A DNA stretch of 21,977 nucleotides from contig JAYMTA010001070.1 of assembly GCA_036897625.1 (NCBI GenBank), positions 1-21,977 on the forward strand. Reading direction: 5' to 3'. Each line of letters opens with the position of its first letter. Positions within the stretch are counted from its first letter, which is position 1. Origin of the DNA: Pelargonium cotyledonis (taxonomy: Eukaryota > Streptophyta > Magnoliopsida > Geraniales > Geraniaceae). The notes under the pieces were generated by a model. It worked only from the letters and a program-made list of their open reading frames with translations, was not told where the DNA came from and ran no database searches. The position numbers and the translations under genes were made by a program. Positions 18,801 to 21,977 of the stretch are shown piece by piece.

Positions 18801-20879
18801 TGTTTTGTGGCTATATTTGTTGCTCTTAATGCAGTACTCCTTATATTTTGGCTAAGTTTGTTACCTGTGTATTCTGAACTGTCAAATTAGTTATTAAATT
18901 ATTTACATCTTTATGTGCAGGTGGTCAGATCTTCTTGATACTGTCAGAACTATGTTGCCATCAAAAGCGTGGAACAGTTTATCTCCTGATCTTTATGCTA
19001 CATTTTGGGGTCTCACACTTTATGATCTTTATGTTCCTAGAAATCGTTACGAATCTGAAATTTCAAAGCAGCATGCTGCTCTGAAAGCTCTAGAAGAGCT
19101 TTCTGACAATTCAAGTTCAGCAATCACCAAAAGGAAGAAAGACAAGGAAAGAATTCAAGAATCTCTTGATCGTCTAACTAGTGAGCTCCACAAACATGAA
19201 GAAAATGTTGCATCTGTTTGTAGACGGCTCACTCGTGAAAAGGACAAGTGGTTGAGTTCCTGTCCCGATACTCTGAAGATCAACATGGAGTTCCTCCAGC
19301 GCTGCATTTTTCCACGCTGCACTTTTAGTATGCCAGATGCTGTTTTTTGTGCCATGTTTGTGCACACTCTTCATTCTCTTGGGACACCATTTTTTAACAC
19401 AGTCAACCATATTGATGTTCTAATATGTAAGACTCTACAACCTATGATCTGCTGCTGCACCGAATATGAAGTGGGTAGACTTGGAAGATTTCTTTATGAA
19501 ACACTAAAAATTGCCTACCATTGGAAGGTAATAAGTCATTTCTTGGTTCAGTTAATCAATTTTTTTGTTCTTCATATATACTTGTTATTTGGTTTTGATT
19601 TTGTATGTTTATCTTTCTCAGAGTGATGAATCAGTCTATGAACGCGAGTGCGGAAACAAGCCTGGTTTTGCTGTGTATTACAGATATCCAAACAGCCAAC
19701 GAGTTACATATGGTCAATTTATAAAGGTAAGTTTCGTAATGCTATTCCTAACTAACAATGATTTTATTTTCCTCCACATAGTGAAGTTTGCACATTGTGG
19801 GTTTATCTGAATGGAAGTGTTTTATTTTGGTTGTGCAAATATTAATGGAGTGCAGCAAATCTCCCATGTCTTGCATGAAGAGTCTTGATTAACTTCTGCT
19901 GTCTGGTTTTCTTTTGTATTCTCACTTTTGATTTTACCTTTACTGAAAATTTTGATCTTTTAAATTTCATCATTTCTATCTTTTCTCCTTGATTGTGATT
20001 CATTTATTCTTTTGTTTGAAGGTTCACTGGAAATGGAGTCAGAGAATTACACGATTATTGATTCAGTGCTTGGAATCAACGGAGTACATGGAAATTCGAA
20101 ATGCTCTTATTTTGTTGACAAAAATTTCTGGTGTTTTCCCAGTTACTCGAAAAACTGGTATTAACCTTGAAAAACGGGTGAGAATTTTAGGATGGTTTCT
20201 GTGTTTCAGATTTGTAGTTGTCGCGTGCATTGTTCATTTGGTTCTTATTTTCTTTCCTTTGCATACAGGTAGCTAAAATAAAAGGTGATGAAAGAGAGGA
20301 TCTCAAAGTGCTGGCAACAGGTGTTGCTGCAGCCCTTGCTGCTAGAAAGGTATGCTGTAAGATTGTTAGTGTGTTATTTTAGGTTCATACTGTTGACACG
20401 TTCTATGCCCAAATTTTCAGCCTTCATGGGTGACTGATGAGGAATTTGGAATGGGCTATCTTGAATTAAAGCCTGCTCAATCACTTGGATCTAAATCTAT
20501 ACCTGGTAGTGCTTCCGTGCAAAATGGTTCTGCCATTAATATTTCTCTGAGTGAACCTTCCGGAAGAACTGTTTCGACAGGAGTCCATCATTCTGATCCG
20601 GTTAATTTAGTCAAAGATCCATTATCAAGAACAAAAGCTGTAGATGGGAGGCTGGAAAGAGGTGAAACTGTTTCAGGTGCTAAATCTGATCAAGGTCATA
20701 TGAAATTAAAAGGTGGCTCACTGGCCAATGGGTCAGATGCACCATCATCAGTCCTGCCAGCCACTGTACAGGGTGGATCCAGATTGAGTGAAATCCAGAA
20801 ACAAGGGGATGAATCAACAAACAGGACATCAGATGATAGCACTGCCAAAATTGCTCCAAAGAACTCTGCTGAATCTGAG
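742..20879 (+). CDS. THO2: THO complex subunit 2 (THO2/THOC2), 29 exons, 3'-incomplete
   Basis: THO2 is the large helical scaffold of the nuclear THO complex, which couples transcription to mRNP packaging and export in TREX and, in Arabidopsis, helps produce small RNAs. The exons join as 742-879, 956-1081, 3507-3548, 4360-4419, 4523-4585, 4778-4858, 8411-8482, 8567-8614, 8767-8835, 8953-9086, 11133-11208, 11654-11847, 12793-12873, 13205-13415, 13875-14114, 14204-14284, 14376-14495, 14600-14659, 15001-15128, 17043-17139, 17228-17356, 17489-17592, 18145-18325, 18549-18730, 18921-19527, 19622-19726, 20022-20177, 20269-20349 and 20421-20879. They give 1375 codons without an internal stop, and every intron is GT-AG. 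Recognisable plant THO2 stretches include [35 protein letters not shown] and [11 protein letters not shown]. Approximate domains: THOC2 N-terminal region to residue 545, Thoc2 546-640, Tho2 about 845-1190 with a coiled coil at 949-1016. The start at 742 has A at -3 and gives the conserved MSLPP start. About 450 C-terminal residues are missing at the window edge. Confidence 0.95.
956..1081 (+). CDS. THO2: THO2 exon 2 (residues 47-88)
   Basis: It follows a 76-bp intron and starts [19 protein letters not shown], then ends [11 protein letters not shown] at a strong gtgagt donor. Phase 0 at both ends. This is the second half of the conserved N-terminal THO2 block. Confidence 0.93.
2450..3140 (+). 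mobile_element. Tandem array of SMART/TRIM-type mini LTR elements
   Basis: Four related units of about 105 bp sit here at roughly 2450-2557, 2671-2775, 2777-2880 and 3033-3140. They share a TGAAGTA-TCC-CACATTG-AAAA head, a TTAATGATCACTTG core, and ACTTAATAG-TTTAGGC and TTGGGTTGGAGT tails. Unit 2 begins TG and ends CA. Straight after unit 1 (2558 on) comes TGTTATTGGAGC, matching 9 of 12 bases of the tRNA-Met primer site TGGTATCAGAGC. A purine-rich GCGAGTGAGCG precedes unit 2. The reading is LTR, 113-bp non-coding interior, LTR, then further LTR copies. Sequence decay is strong and outer ends are uncertain. Confidence 0.5.
2815..2933. repeat. 71-bp-offset tandem duplication inside the LTR array
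   Basis: The segment 2815-2862 is repeated at 2886-2933 with only a few changes; both carry ACTATTGAGGCATTCTCTTA followed by ATAGTTTAGGCTTT. A third partial copy (CACTTGTTATACTATTGA) follows. It is younger than the surrounding units because the two copies are nearly identical. Confidence 0.8.
3507..3548 (+). CDS. THO2: THO2 exon 3 (residues 89-102)
   Basis: This 42-bp exon encodes [14 protein letters not shown], a strongly conserved THO2 motif. It follows TTTTGCAG and ends at gttagt, phase 0. It is an isolated exon between introns of 2425 and 811 bp and is too short to stand out as an ORF. Confidence 0.9.
3549..4359 (+). other. THO2 intron 3 (811 bp)
   Basis: AT-rich intron from gttagt to tttttgtag. 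The only structure is the tandem duplication at 4118-4326, which fills the 3' part almost to the acceptor. A 63-codon ORF at 3671-3862 has no similarity that I recognise. Confidence 0.9.
4118..4326. repeat. Tandem duplication of about 105 bp before exon 4
   Basis: Copy 1 (4118-4223) and copy 2 (4224-4326) both run from CTTATTCCTTT through ACTATCTTCTA, AAGTGATTGATT, ACAATGTTCT and AGGTTAAAA to TTTTCATAGTTGCTTCATTC. Differences are scattered point changes plus one small gap. The second copy ends 33 bp before exon 4 and probably carries the branch point, so the branch-point region may exist twice. Confidence 0.85.
4360..4419 (+). CDS. THO2: THO2 exon 4 (residues 103-122)
   Basis: It encodes [20 protein letters not shown], matching the conserved THO2 block that follows RLIKL. 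Acceptor tttttgtag, donor GAG|gtgaat, phase 0. Confidence 0.92.
4523..4585 (+). CDS. THO2: THO2 exon 5 (residues 123-143)
   Basis: It encodes [21 protein letters not shown], the charged helix after the ERCE motif. Acceptor tatatag, donor GAG|gtatga, phase 0. The 103-bp intron before it has in-frame stops. Confidence 0.92.
4778..4858 (+). CDS. THO2: THO2 exon 6 (residues 144-170)
   Basis: It encodes [20 protein letters not shown] and then SEGYAKL, among the best conserved THO2 stretches. Acceptor atatccag, donor CTG|gtatgt, phase 0. It precedes the largest intron in the window. Confidence 0.94.
5150..6170 (-). mobile_element. Degraded Ty1/copia-like LTR retrotransposon relic
   Basis: On the minus strand, 6095-6081 reads TAGTATCATAACATC, matching 12 of 15 bases of the tRNA-Met primer site of plant copia elements (TGGTATCAGAGCATC), and the preceding base pair is CA, as at an LTR end. 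At the other end, minus strand 5293-5281 reads GCAGGGGGAGATT, like a polypurine tract. The minus-strand frame just before it (5458-5290) gives residues such as [14 protein letters not shown] and [10 protein letters not shown], loosely like the tail of copia Pol. Most of gag and pol is gone and no intact LTR pair was found. The boundaries are rough. Confidence 0.4.
6151..6167. repeat. (AC)n/(AT)n microsatellite
   Basis: A short ACACACACAC run followed by ATATAT, in or next to the presumed LTR remnant of the copia-like relic. Confidence 0.7.
6390..6595. repeat. Imperfect duplication, 136-bp offset
   Basis: The stretch from CCAAAGTTAAAGAACTTAGC at 6390 recurs from CCAAAGTTGAGGAACTTAGC at 6526. 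Both continue AAAATTCTTC, CATCAAA and AAGATTGTTGTT over about 65 bp. The sequence between the copies is AT-rich. Origin unknown; possibly a short tandem duplication within transposon-derived DNA. Confidence 0.75.
7140..8080. other. GC-richer block of unknown origin in intron 6
   Basis: This block is visibly richer in G, C and CpG than the rest of the intron, most of all at 7425-8000, where cgtacgtgcc, gagcgcttaccgc and ggcgaacgagcc occur. It has overlapping open frames on both strands (7698-7997 plus, 7990-7631 minus), but neither gives a protein I recognise. The composition and the TATA-like TATTTATAC at 7399 suggest insertion of foreign DNA, possibly an LTR or non-coding interior of a retroelement. 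No terminal repeats or target duplications were found. Confidence 0.35.
7836..7895. repeat. Degenerate 12-bp minisatellite
   Basis: The stretch shows a 12-bp period built on G-G-(A/T)-A-G-T plus six variable bases. Read in one frame it gives [16 protein letters not shown] in succession. It sits within the GC-richer block of intron 6. Confidence 0.55.
8411..8482 (+). CDS. THO2: THO2 exon 7 (residues 171-194)
   Basis: It encodes [20 protein letters not shown] and GIIK. The middle (DCEVST) is the variable part; the [11 protein letters not shown] end is conserved. The donor AAG|gttttg is weak, and the frame stays open through intron 7 into exon 8. Confidence 0.92.
8483..8566 (+). other. THO2 intron 7 (84 bp), open in frame
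   Basis: The length is a multiple of three and there is no stop in the coding frame, so retention would add 28 residues, very hydrophobic (LALCFLHGM, then [11 protein letters not shown]). The donor gttttg is a poor match to GTAAGT while the acceptor ttttttgcag is strong. Plant THO2 proteins as I recall them join GIIK directly to SLIGHF, so splicing is the normal state. Confidence 0.85.
8567..8614 (+). CDS. THO2: THO2 exon 8 (residues 195-210)
   Basis: The 48-bp exon encodes [16 protein letters not shown], one of the most conserved THO2 motifs. Acceptor ttttttgcag, donor ATT|gtaagt (consensus), phase 0. Confidence 0.95.
8767..8835 (+). CDS. THO2: THO2 exon 9 (residues 211-233)
   Basis: It encodes [20 protein letters not shown] and FPK, conserved in plant THO2. 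Acceptor gcttcag, donor AAG|gtacga, phase 0. Confidence 0.95.
8953..9086 (+). CDS. THO2: THO2 exon 10 (residues 234-278)
   Basis: It encodes [20 protein letters not shown], then [19 protein letters not shown] and IDLDS, and ends with AT of a split Ile codon before a gtgagt donor. The split is completed by the first base of exon 11, giving DSIYAHLL, the conserved join. Confidence 0.95.
9087..11132 (+). other. THO2 intron 10 (2046 bp)
   Basis: It runs from gtgagt to ttgcag. 9400-10120 is strongly AT-rich; 10120-10195 may be a SINE relic (own entry). The remainder is ordinary T-rich intron with no recognisable exon or element. Confidence 0.9.
10080..10195 (-). mobile_element. Possible tRNA-derived SINE relic
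   Basis: On the minus strand, 10186-10172 reads TGGTTCATTGATTAG, similar to the pol III A box region of tRNA-derived SINEs (TGGCTCAGTGGTTAG). About 27 bp later, 10145-10135 reads GTTAGAATCCC, one base from the B box GTTCGAATCCC. Downstream on that strand comes T-rich sequence that could be a SINE tail. The pair of boxes in correct order and spacing is the only evidence. No target duplication was seen. Confidence 0.35.
11133..11208 (+). CDS. THO2: THO2 exon 11 (residues 278-303)
   Basis: It completes Ile278 and encodes [20 protein letters not shown] and KRLDE. Acceptor ctgttgcag, donor GAG|gtaccg. Isolated between introns of 2046 and 445 bp. Confidence 0.94.
11209..11653 (+). other. THO2 intron 11 (445 bp)
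   Basis: T-rich intron. The only structure is a perfect 20-bp tandem repeat at 11531-11570 (own entry). No coding or transposon signal seen. Confidence 0.9.
11531..11570. repeat. Perfect 2 x 20-bp tandem repeat
   Basis: ACAACTTTTTTGGTGGATTT occurs at 11531-11550 and again at 11551-11570 without a mismatch, which points to a recent slippage duplication. Confidence 0.9.
11654..11847 (+). CDS. THO2: THO2 exon 12 (residues 304-368)
   Basis: It encodes [59 protein letters not shown] and LSVDD, with TG of the split Trp368 codon before gtaaga. All blocks are typical of plant THO2. Acceptor tcttta(g) is short but the frame and conservation fix it at 11654. Confidence 0.95.
11865..11882. repeat. (TA)n microsatellite
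   Basis: Nine TA/AT dinucleotides follow the exon 12 donor by 17 bp. Likely length-polymorphic. Confidence 0.8.
12501..12756. repeat. Imperfect 130-bp tandem duplication before exon 13
   Basis: Copy 1 (12501-12630) and copy 2 (12631-12756) share in order TGATTGAGAATT, ACATT, ATCAA, TTTT-ATC-AGT, TATGAAA, AGATCTGGTG, TTCTGAC, AAGAGAT, CTT, TTCTT and TTTTTCT. They differ at many positions, so the duplication is old. Copy 2 stops 36 bp before the exon 13 acceptor. Confidence 0.75.
12793..12873 (+). CDS. THO2: THO2 exon 13 (residues 368-395)
   Basis: It completes Trp368 and encodes [20 protein letters not shown] and ICNGLF, ending AG of a split Arg codon before gtaaat. [21 protein letters not shown] is a conserved plant THO2 block. 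Confidence 0.95.
12874..13204 (+). other. THO2 intron 13 (331 bp)
   Basis: Ordinary T-rich intron ending in ttttttcctag. The open frame that begins at 13035 runs through the last part of this intron into exon 14 by chance; its intronic residues do not match THO2. Confidence 0.9.
13205..13415 (+). CDS. THO2: THO2 exon 14 (residues 395-465)
   Basis: It completes Arg395 and encodes [20 protein letters not shown], a variable Ser-rich linker, and [29 protein letters not shown] in the conserved part. Acceptor tttcctag, donor AAG|gtacat, phase 0. Confidence 0.95.
13416..13874 (+). other. THO2 intron 14 (459 bp)
   Basis: Most of this intron (13478-13835) is a mini LTR retrotransposon. Without the element and one 5-bp target copy the intron would be only 96 bp, close to the length of its neighbours (89, 91 and 104 bp), so the insertion explains its size. 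Confidence 0.9.
13478..13835 (+). mobile_element. Complete SMART/TRIM mini LTR retrotransposon (358 bp)
   Basis: Two related LTRs flank a 57-bp interior: 5' LTR 13478-13626 (149 bp) and 3' LTR 13684-13835 (152 bp), both starting TGAAGAAAGTGGGTGA and ending ACA. The 5-bp target duplication AGCTC is perfect at 13473-13477 and 13836-13840. The interior ends in a purine tract (GTGAGGGGGAG) directly before the 3' LTR, as a polypurine tract should. The 5' LTR has a TATA-like TATATAAA at 13533-13540. The primer-site region after 13626 is only a poor match to tRNA-Met. It has no coding capacity, so it depended on other elements to move. LTR divergence, about a quarter by eye, indicates an old insertion. 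Confidence 0.85.
13875..14114 (+). CDS. THO2: THO2 exon 15 (residues 466-545)
   Basis: It encodes [20 protein letters not shown], a variable loop, [20 protein letters not shown] and [18 protein letters not shown]. The last 45 residues are strongly conserved. Acceptor tgattag, donor GAG|gttagc, phase 0. Confidence 0.95.
14204..14284 (+). CDS. THO2: THO2 exon 16 (residues 546-572)
   Basis: It encodes [20 protein letters not shown] and AARQTAK, the start of the Thoc2 segment (RYRLYGEW is a hallmark across eukaryotes). Acceptor ctcag, donor AAG|gtacgg, phase 0. Confidence 0.96.
14376..14495 (+). CDS. THO2: THO2 exon 17 (residues 573-612)
   Basis: It encodes [20 protein letters not shown] and [20 protein letters not shown], the core of the Thoc2 domain, almost invariant in plants. 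Acceptor tttatag, donor CAG|gtactt, phase 0. Confidence 0.96.
14600..14659 (+). CDS. THO2: THO2 exon 18 (residues 613-632)
   Basis: The 60-bp exon encodes [20 protein letters not shown], part of the Thoc2 domain. Acceptor ttgtgtag, donor CAG|gtatgg, phase 0. Confidence 0.96.
14660..15000 (+). other. THO2 intron 18 (341 bp)
   Basis: T-rich intron. A short direct repeat, AGTTGCTGGTAATT, occurs at about 14721 and 14742. Nothing else is seen. Confidence 0.9.
15001..15128 (+). CDS. THO2: THO2 exon 19 (residues 633-675)
   Basis: It encodes [40 protein letters not shown] and GH, with CT of split Leu675 before gtatgt. The end of the Thoc2 domain and start of the middle region. Confidence 0.96.
15129..17042 (+). 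other. THO2 intron 19 (1914 bp)
   Basis: It runs from gtatgt to tgtttgtag. It is more balanced in base use than the other long introns but holds no exon, terminal repeat or transposon protein that I recognise. A 104-codon ORF at 16019-16333 is Cys- and aromatic-rich and looks like chance. Exon 19 ends FWGHL and exon 20 resumes [11 protein letters not shown], contiguous in the family, so no exon is missing. Confidence 0.85.
17043..17139 (+). CDS. THO2: THO2 exon 20 (residues 675-707)
   Basis: It completes Leu675 and encodes [20 protein letters not shown] and [12 protein letters not shown]. Acceptor ttgtttgtag, donor CAG|gtattg, phase 0. Retention of the 88-bp intron 20 would reach a stop after 14 residues. 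Confidence 0.95.
17228..17356 (+). CDS. THO2: THO2 exon 21 (residues 708-750)
   Basis: It encodes [40 protein letters not shown] and NNK. Acceptor tggtacag, donor AAG|gtgtgc, phase 0. The block is near-identical to other plant THO2 proteins. Confidence 0.96.
17411..17423 (+). promoter_or_regulatory. Decoy splice acceptor in intron 21
   Basis: ACAG|GCATTGGTC at 17411-17423 repeats the sequence at the true exon 22 acceptor (GTAG|GCATTGGTC, 17485-17497), 74 bp upstream of it. Use of this site would add 74 nt, shift the frame and reach TAA in the exon 22 sequence, so the product would be a target for nonsense-mediated decay. CAG at the decoy is a better acceptor base triplet than TAG at the true site. 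Confidence 0.5.
17489..17592 (+). CDS. THO2: THO2 exon 22 (residues 751-785)
   Basis: It encodes [20 protein letters not shown] and [14 protein letters not shown], with GT of split Val785 before gtaagc. The acceptor at ccaagtag was chosen over the upstream decoy because only it keeps the frame. Confidence 0.94.
17593..18144 (+). other. THO2 intron 22 (552 bp)
   Basis: It contains a 60-bp T-rich tract (17642-17701) and three perfect TTGACA hexamers at 18070-18087. No other structure is seen. Acceptor ctctgcag. Confidence 0.9.
17642..17701. repeat. T-rich low-complexity tract
   Basis: Runs of T broken by single G or A. Probably the decayed poly-T of a simple repeat or a reverse-inserted poly-A tail; no element body is visible next to it. 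Confidence 0.8.
18145..18325 (+). CDS. THO2: THO2 exon 23 (residues 785-845)
   Basis: It completes Val785 and encodes [40 protein letters not shown] and [20 protein letters not shown]. Acceptor ctctgcag, donor GAG|gtatgc, phase 0. Confidence 0.96.
18549..18730 (+). CDS. THO2: THO2 exon 24 (residues 846-906)
   Basis: It encodes [20 protein letters not shown] and VFWPLD, then an acidic Ser/Glu-rich variable linker ([10 protein letters not shown]), and KKPI with AT of split Met906. Donor gtaata. An in-frame TAA follows at once if the intron is kept. Confidence 0.95.
18921..19527 (+). CDS. THO2: THO2 exon 25 (residues 906-1108), Tho2 domain
   Basis: The largest exon and the core of the Tho2 domain. 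It completes Met906 and encodes [20 protein letters not shown] and [21 protein letters not shown] charged helical stretch at about 949-1016 ([18 protein letters not shown] ... KHEENVASV) is a likely coiled coil and includes a basic KRKKDK patch at 976-981. [20 protein letters not shown] and [16 protein letters not shown] follow. Donor AAG|gtaata, phase 0. Very highly conserved with other plants. Confidence 0.97.
19622..19726 (+). CDS. THO2: THO2 exon 26 (residues 1109-1143)
   Basis: It encodes [20 protein letters not shown] and [15 protein letters not shown], in the Tho2 domain. Acceptor tttctcag, donor AAG|gtaagt (consensus), phase 0. Confidence 0.96.
20022..20177 (+). CDS. THO2: THO2 exon 27 (residues 1144-1195)
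   Basis: It encodes [40 protein letters not shown] and [12 protein letters not shown], the end of the Tho2 domain. Acceptor tttgaag, donor CGG|gtgaga, phase 0. Confidence 0.96.
20269..20349 (+). CDS. THO2: THO2 exon 28 (residues 1196-1222)
   Basis: It encodes [20 protein letters not shown] and AALAARK. Acceptor catacag, donor AAG|gtatgc, phase 0. Confidence 0.96.
20421..20879 (+). CDS. THO2: THO2 exon 29 (residues 1223-1375), disordered tail begins
   Basis: It starts with conserved [19 protein letters not shown] and then turns into low-complexity Ser/Gly/Asp/Lys-rich sequence that is variable in the family and probably disordered. The donor is GAG|gtaatg after KNSAESE. The frame stays open past the donor to a TGA at 20964-20966, so read-through would add 29 unrelated residues (start VMPGILSIIF). 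The remaining C-terminal exons lie beyond the window. Confidence 0.92.
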
Positions 20880-21107
20880 GTAATGCCTGGTATCTTGTCT
20901 ATCATATTTAACTTGACATTACATAAGTTTGCGCCTTTTCTGGCAGATGTCGTGCGAAATTGGTGAAATTAGTAGATTTGTTGTTTTTTTTTTTTTTTTG
21001 TTTTGAATTTTTATTTATTCATAGCACTATAAGTTTGTTAGATAATTCTAAGATAAGTAAGTCTACAAATGTGTATTCAGTCATTTCAAAATAGTGATCC
21101 TTCCAAG

Positions 21108-21882
21108 CATAGTTATTTATGGTGCAAGGCGCACAATGGCACAAACCCGTTCTGGAGGCGCGGCGCATGGCGCGCGCCTTTTGAAAATACGGCACACTTA
21201 AGACACTAAAACTTTTATATATATAATAAACTATCACGCTAAAAAAATATGTAAATAAGTTTAAACTAAGTTTCATGTATTTAATAAAAGTCATTATTAC
21301 GCCAAAAGATCTATAACTAAAACTAAACGTTAAATCTAAATTATTTAGTATTCATCATCTTCAAATAGAGAATCAATATTTTCATCCACATCGTCAAAAG
21401 ATTTATAGCCCGAAACATCATTTTCCTCTTCCATATCTGATAGCACCAAATCATTTTCCGCCTCCATATCTGATAGCACAAAATAAACTGTTTACTTACT
21501 TTATTTTATTGTTATGGTTTTTTCTTAATGCTGAATTGTGTATTTATAAGGGCATGGTGATTTGAAAAATCAAATTTTAAAAATTTTAGAAGCTCAAAAG
21601 TTTGTGTAATATGGAAAGTTGTGATTTAAATTTCCTAATTTGATTTGAAATCTGATCTCCTCATTTATAGTTTGAATTCAAACCAAACATACAAAAACAA
21701 AACCCCTAATTTCTGATCAATCCACGTGAGGCGCGCCTTTCGTGCGCCGCGGCGCGCCTTGCGCCATGCGCCATGGTGCCCAAAAGGCGCGCCTTTTGCA
21801 TATTGCCGCGCCTCGCATGCATTGTGGTGCCAGACCTGCGCCTCAGTGCGCCACGCGCCATGGCGCGCCATTTAAAACATTG
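21108..21882 (-). mobile_element. Non-autonomous hAT-type transposon (775 bp)
   Basis: A perfect 8-bp target-site duplication CTTCCAAG flanks it at 21100-21107 and 21883-21890, the hAT length. The ends are imperfect inverted repeats: left CATAGTTATTTATGGTGC, right (reverse complement) CAATGTTTTAAATGGCGC, 12 of 18 identical, and the right end fits YARNG. Both subterminal regions (21129-21181 and 21729-21870) are packed with GGCGC, GCGCC and GGCGCGCC motifs, like the repeated transposase-binding sites of hAT elements, while the middle is AT-rich. It is set in an AT-rich intron and is therefore an isolated CpG-rich patch, likely methylated. It cannot encode a working transposase. Confidence 0.85.
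21345..21480 (-). pseudogene. Relic of the hAT transposase C-terminus
   Basis: The minus strand reads about 43 codons ending EDDEY and a stop at 21347-21345. It is very acidic and contains two copies of an 11-residue unit, VLSDMEAENDL and VLSDMEEENDV, from a 33-bp direct repeat. Such acidic tails end plant hAT transposases, and the stop lies about 237 bp from the element end, close to the 210 bp at 1-250. No hAT dimerisation motif or catalytic residues remain, so this is a deletion derivative. Confidence 0.55.
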
Positions 21883-21966
21883 CTTCCAAGGTTCATCTTA
21901 AGATAAGAAACAATTAATCCTCAGAGGGTATTTTCTGTCATTTTATAACCCAGTTTCATCTCAATA

Positions 21967-21977
21967 CTCTCTCTCTC
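21967..21977. repeat. (CT)n microsatellite at the window edge
   Basis: ACTCTCTCTCTC runs to the last base and may continue outside. Within intron 29. Confidence 0.6.

Larger units (their letters stand above)
20880..21977 (+). other. THO2 intron 29 (partial, more than 1098 bp)
   Basis: It begins gtaatg. A 16-T run lies at 20984-20999. The hAT-type element fills 21108-21882 with its target copies. After it comes plain sequence ending in a (CT)n run at the window edge. No further THO2 exon is recognised. Confidence 0.85.

Noticed and set aside
19155-19410. Minus-strand ORFs opposite exon 25
   Set aside because: Antisense shadows of the most conserved THO2 exon.
20880-20966. Exon 29 read-through to TGA at 20964 as the true C-terminus
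   Set aside because: The donor gtaatg fits and the added residues are unlike THO2; the family continues for several hundred residues. A short isoform remains possible but is unsupported.
21665-21871. Minus-strand 68-codon ORF rich in His, Arg and Ala
   Set aside because: It is a translation of the GGCGC-rich subterminal repeats of the hAT element.
1-21977. tRNA, rRNA, CRISPR array or bacterial-type operon
   Set aside because: Nothing of the kind is visible; the split gene with GT-AG introns marks plant nuclear DNA.

Overview
The window is nuclear DNA of a flowering plant, most likely a eudicot. One large split gene fills it: the plus-strand gene for THO2 (THOC2), the scaffold subunit of the THO part of the TREX mRNA-export complex. 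The protein was recognised by recall of plant THO2 sequences, not by a search. Twenty-nine exons can be placed between 742 and 20879. All introns are GT-AG, and the exons join into one open frame of exactly 4125 nt (1375 codons). No stop codon is reached; exon 29 splices into an intron that runs off the right edge, so the C-terminal part of the protein (plant THO2 is about 1800 residues) lies outside. The species cannot be named.

Layout. Positions 1-250 look like the tail of a hAT DNA transposon: the last codons of a transposase, an AT-rich spacer and a terminus ending in TAAAACACTA. Positions 251-741 hold the promoter and 5' leader, with a possible TATA box, two telo-box motifs, a CT-rich tract and two tiny upstream ORFs. 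Exons 1-6 (742-4858) and 7-10 (8411-9086) encode the start of the N-terminal helical region. Exons 11-15 complete it, exons 16-19 carry the Thoc2 segment, exons 20-24 the middle, and exons 24-28 the Tho2 domain with a charged coiled coil. Exon 29 begins a Ser-rich, probably disordered tail.

About four fifths of the window is intron or flank, and many of the long introns show mobile-element debris. Intron 2 has a tandem array of tiny LTR elements (SMART/TRIM type) with a tRNA-Met-like primer site. Intron 3 and intron 12 end in tandem duplications of about 105 and 130 bp next to the splice acceptor. Intron 6 has a degraded copia-like relic and a GC-rich block. Intron 10 has a possible SINE head. 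Intron 14 has a complete 358-bp SMART/TRIM element with perfect 5-bp target-site duplications. Intron 29 has a 775-bp hAT-type element with a perfect 8-bp target-site duplication and an antisense relic of the transposase tail.

No new defence, metabolic or mobile system was found. The points most worth a second look are the two elements with target-site duplications, the SMART array, the short intron 7 that stays open in frame, and a duplicated decoy splice acceptor in intron 21.
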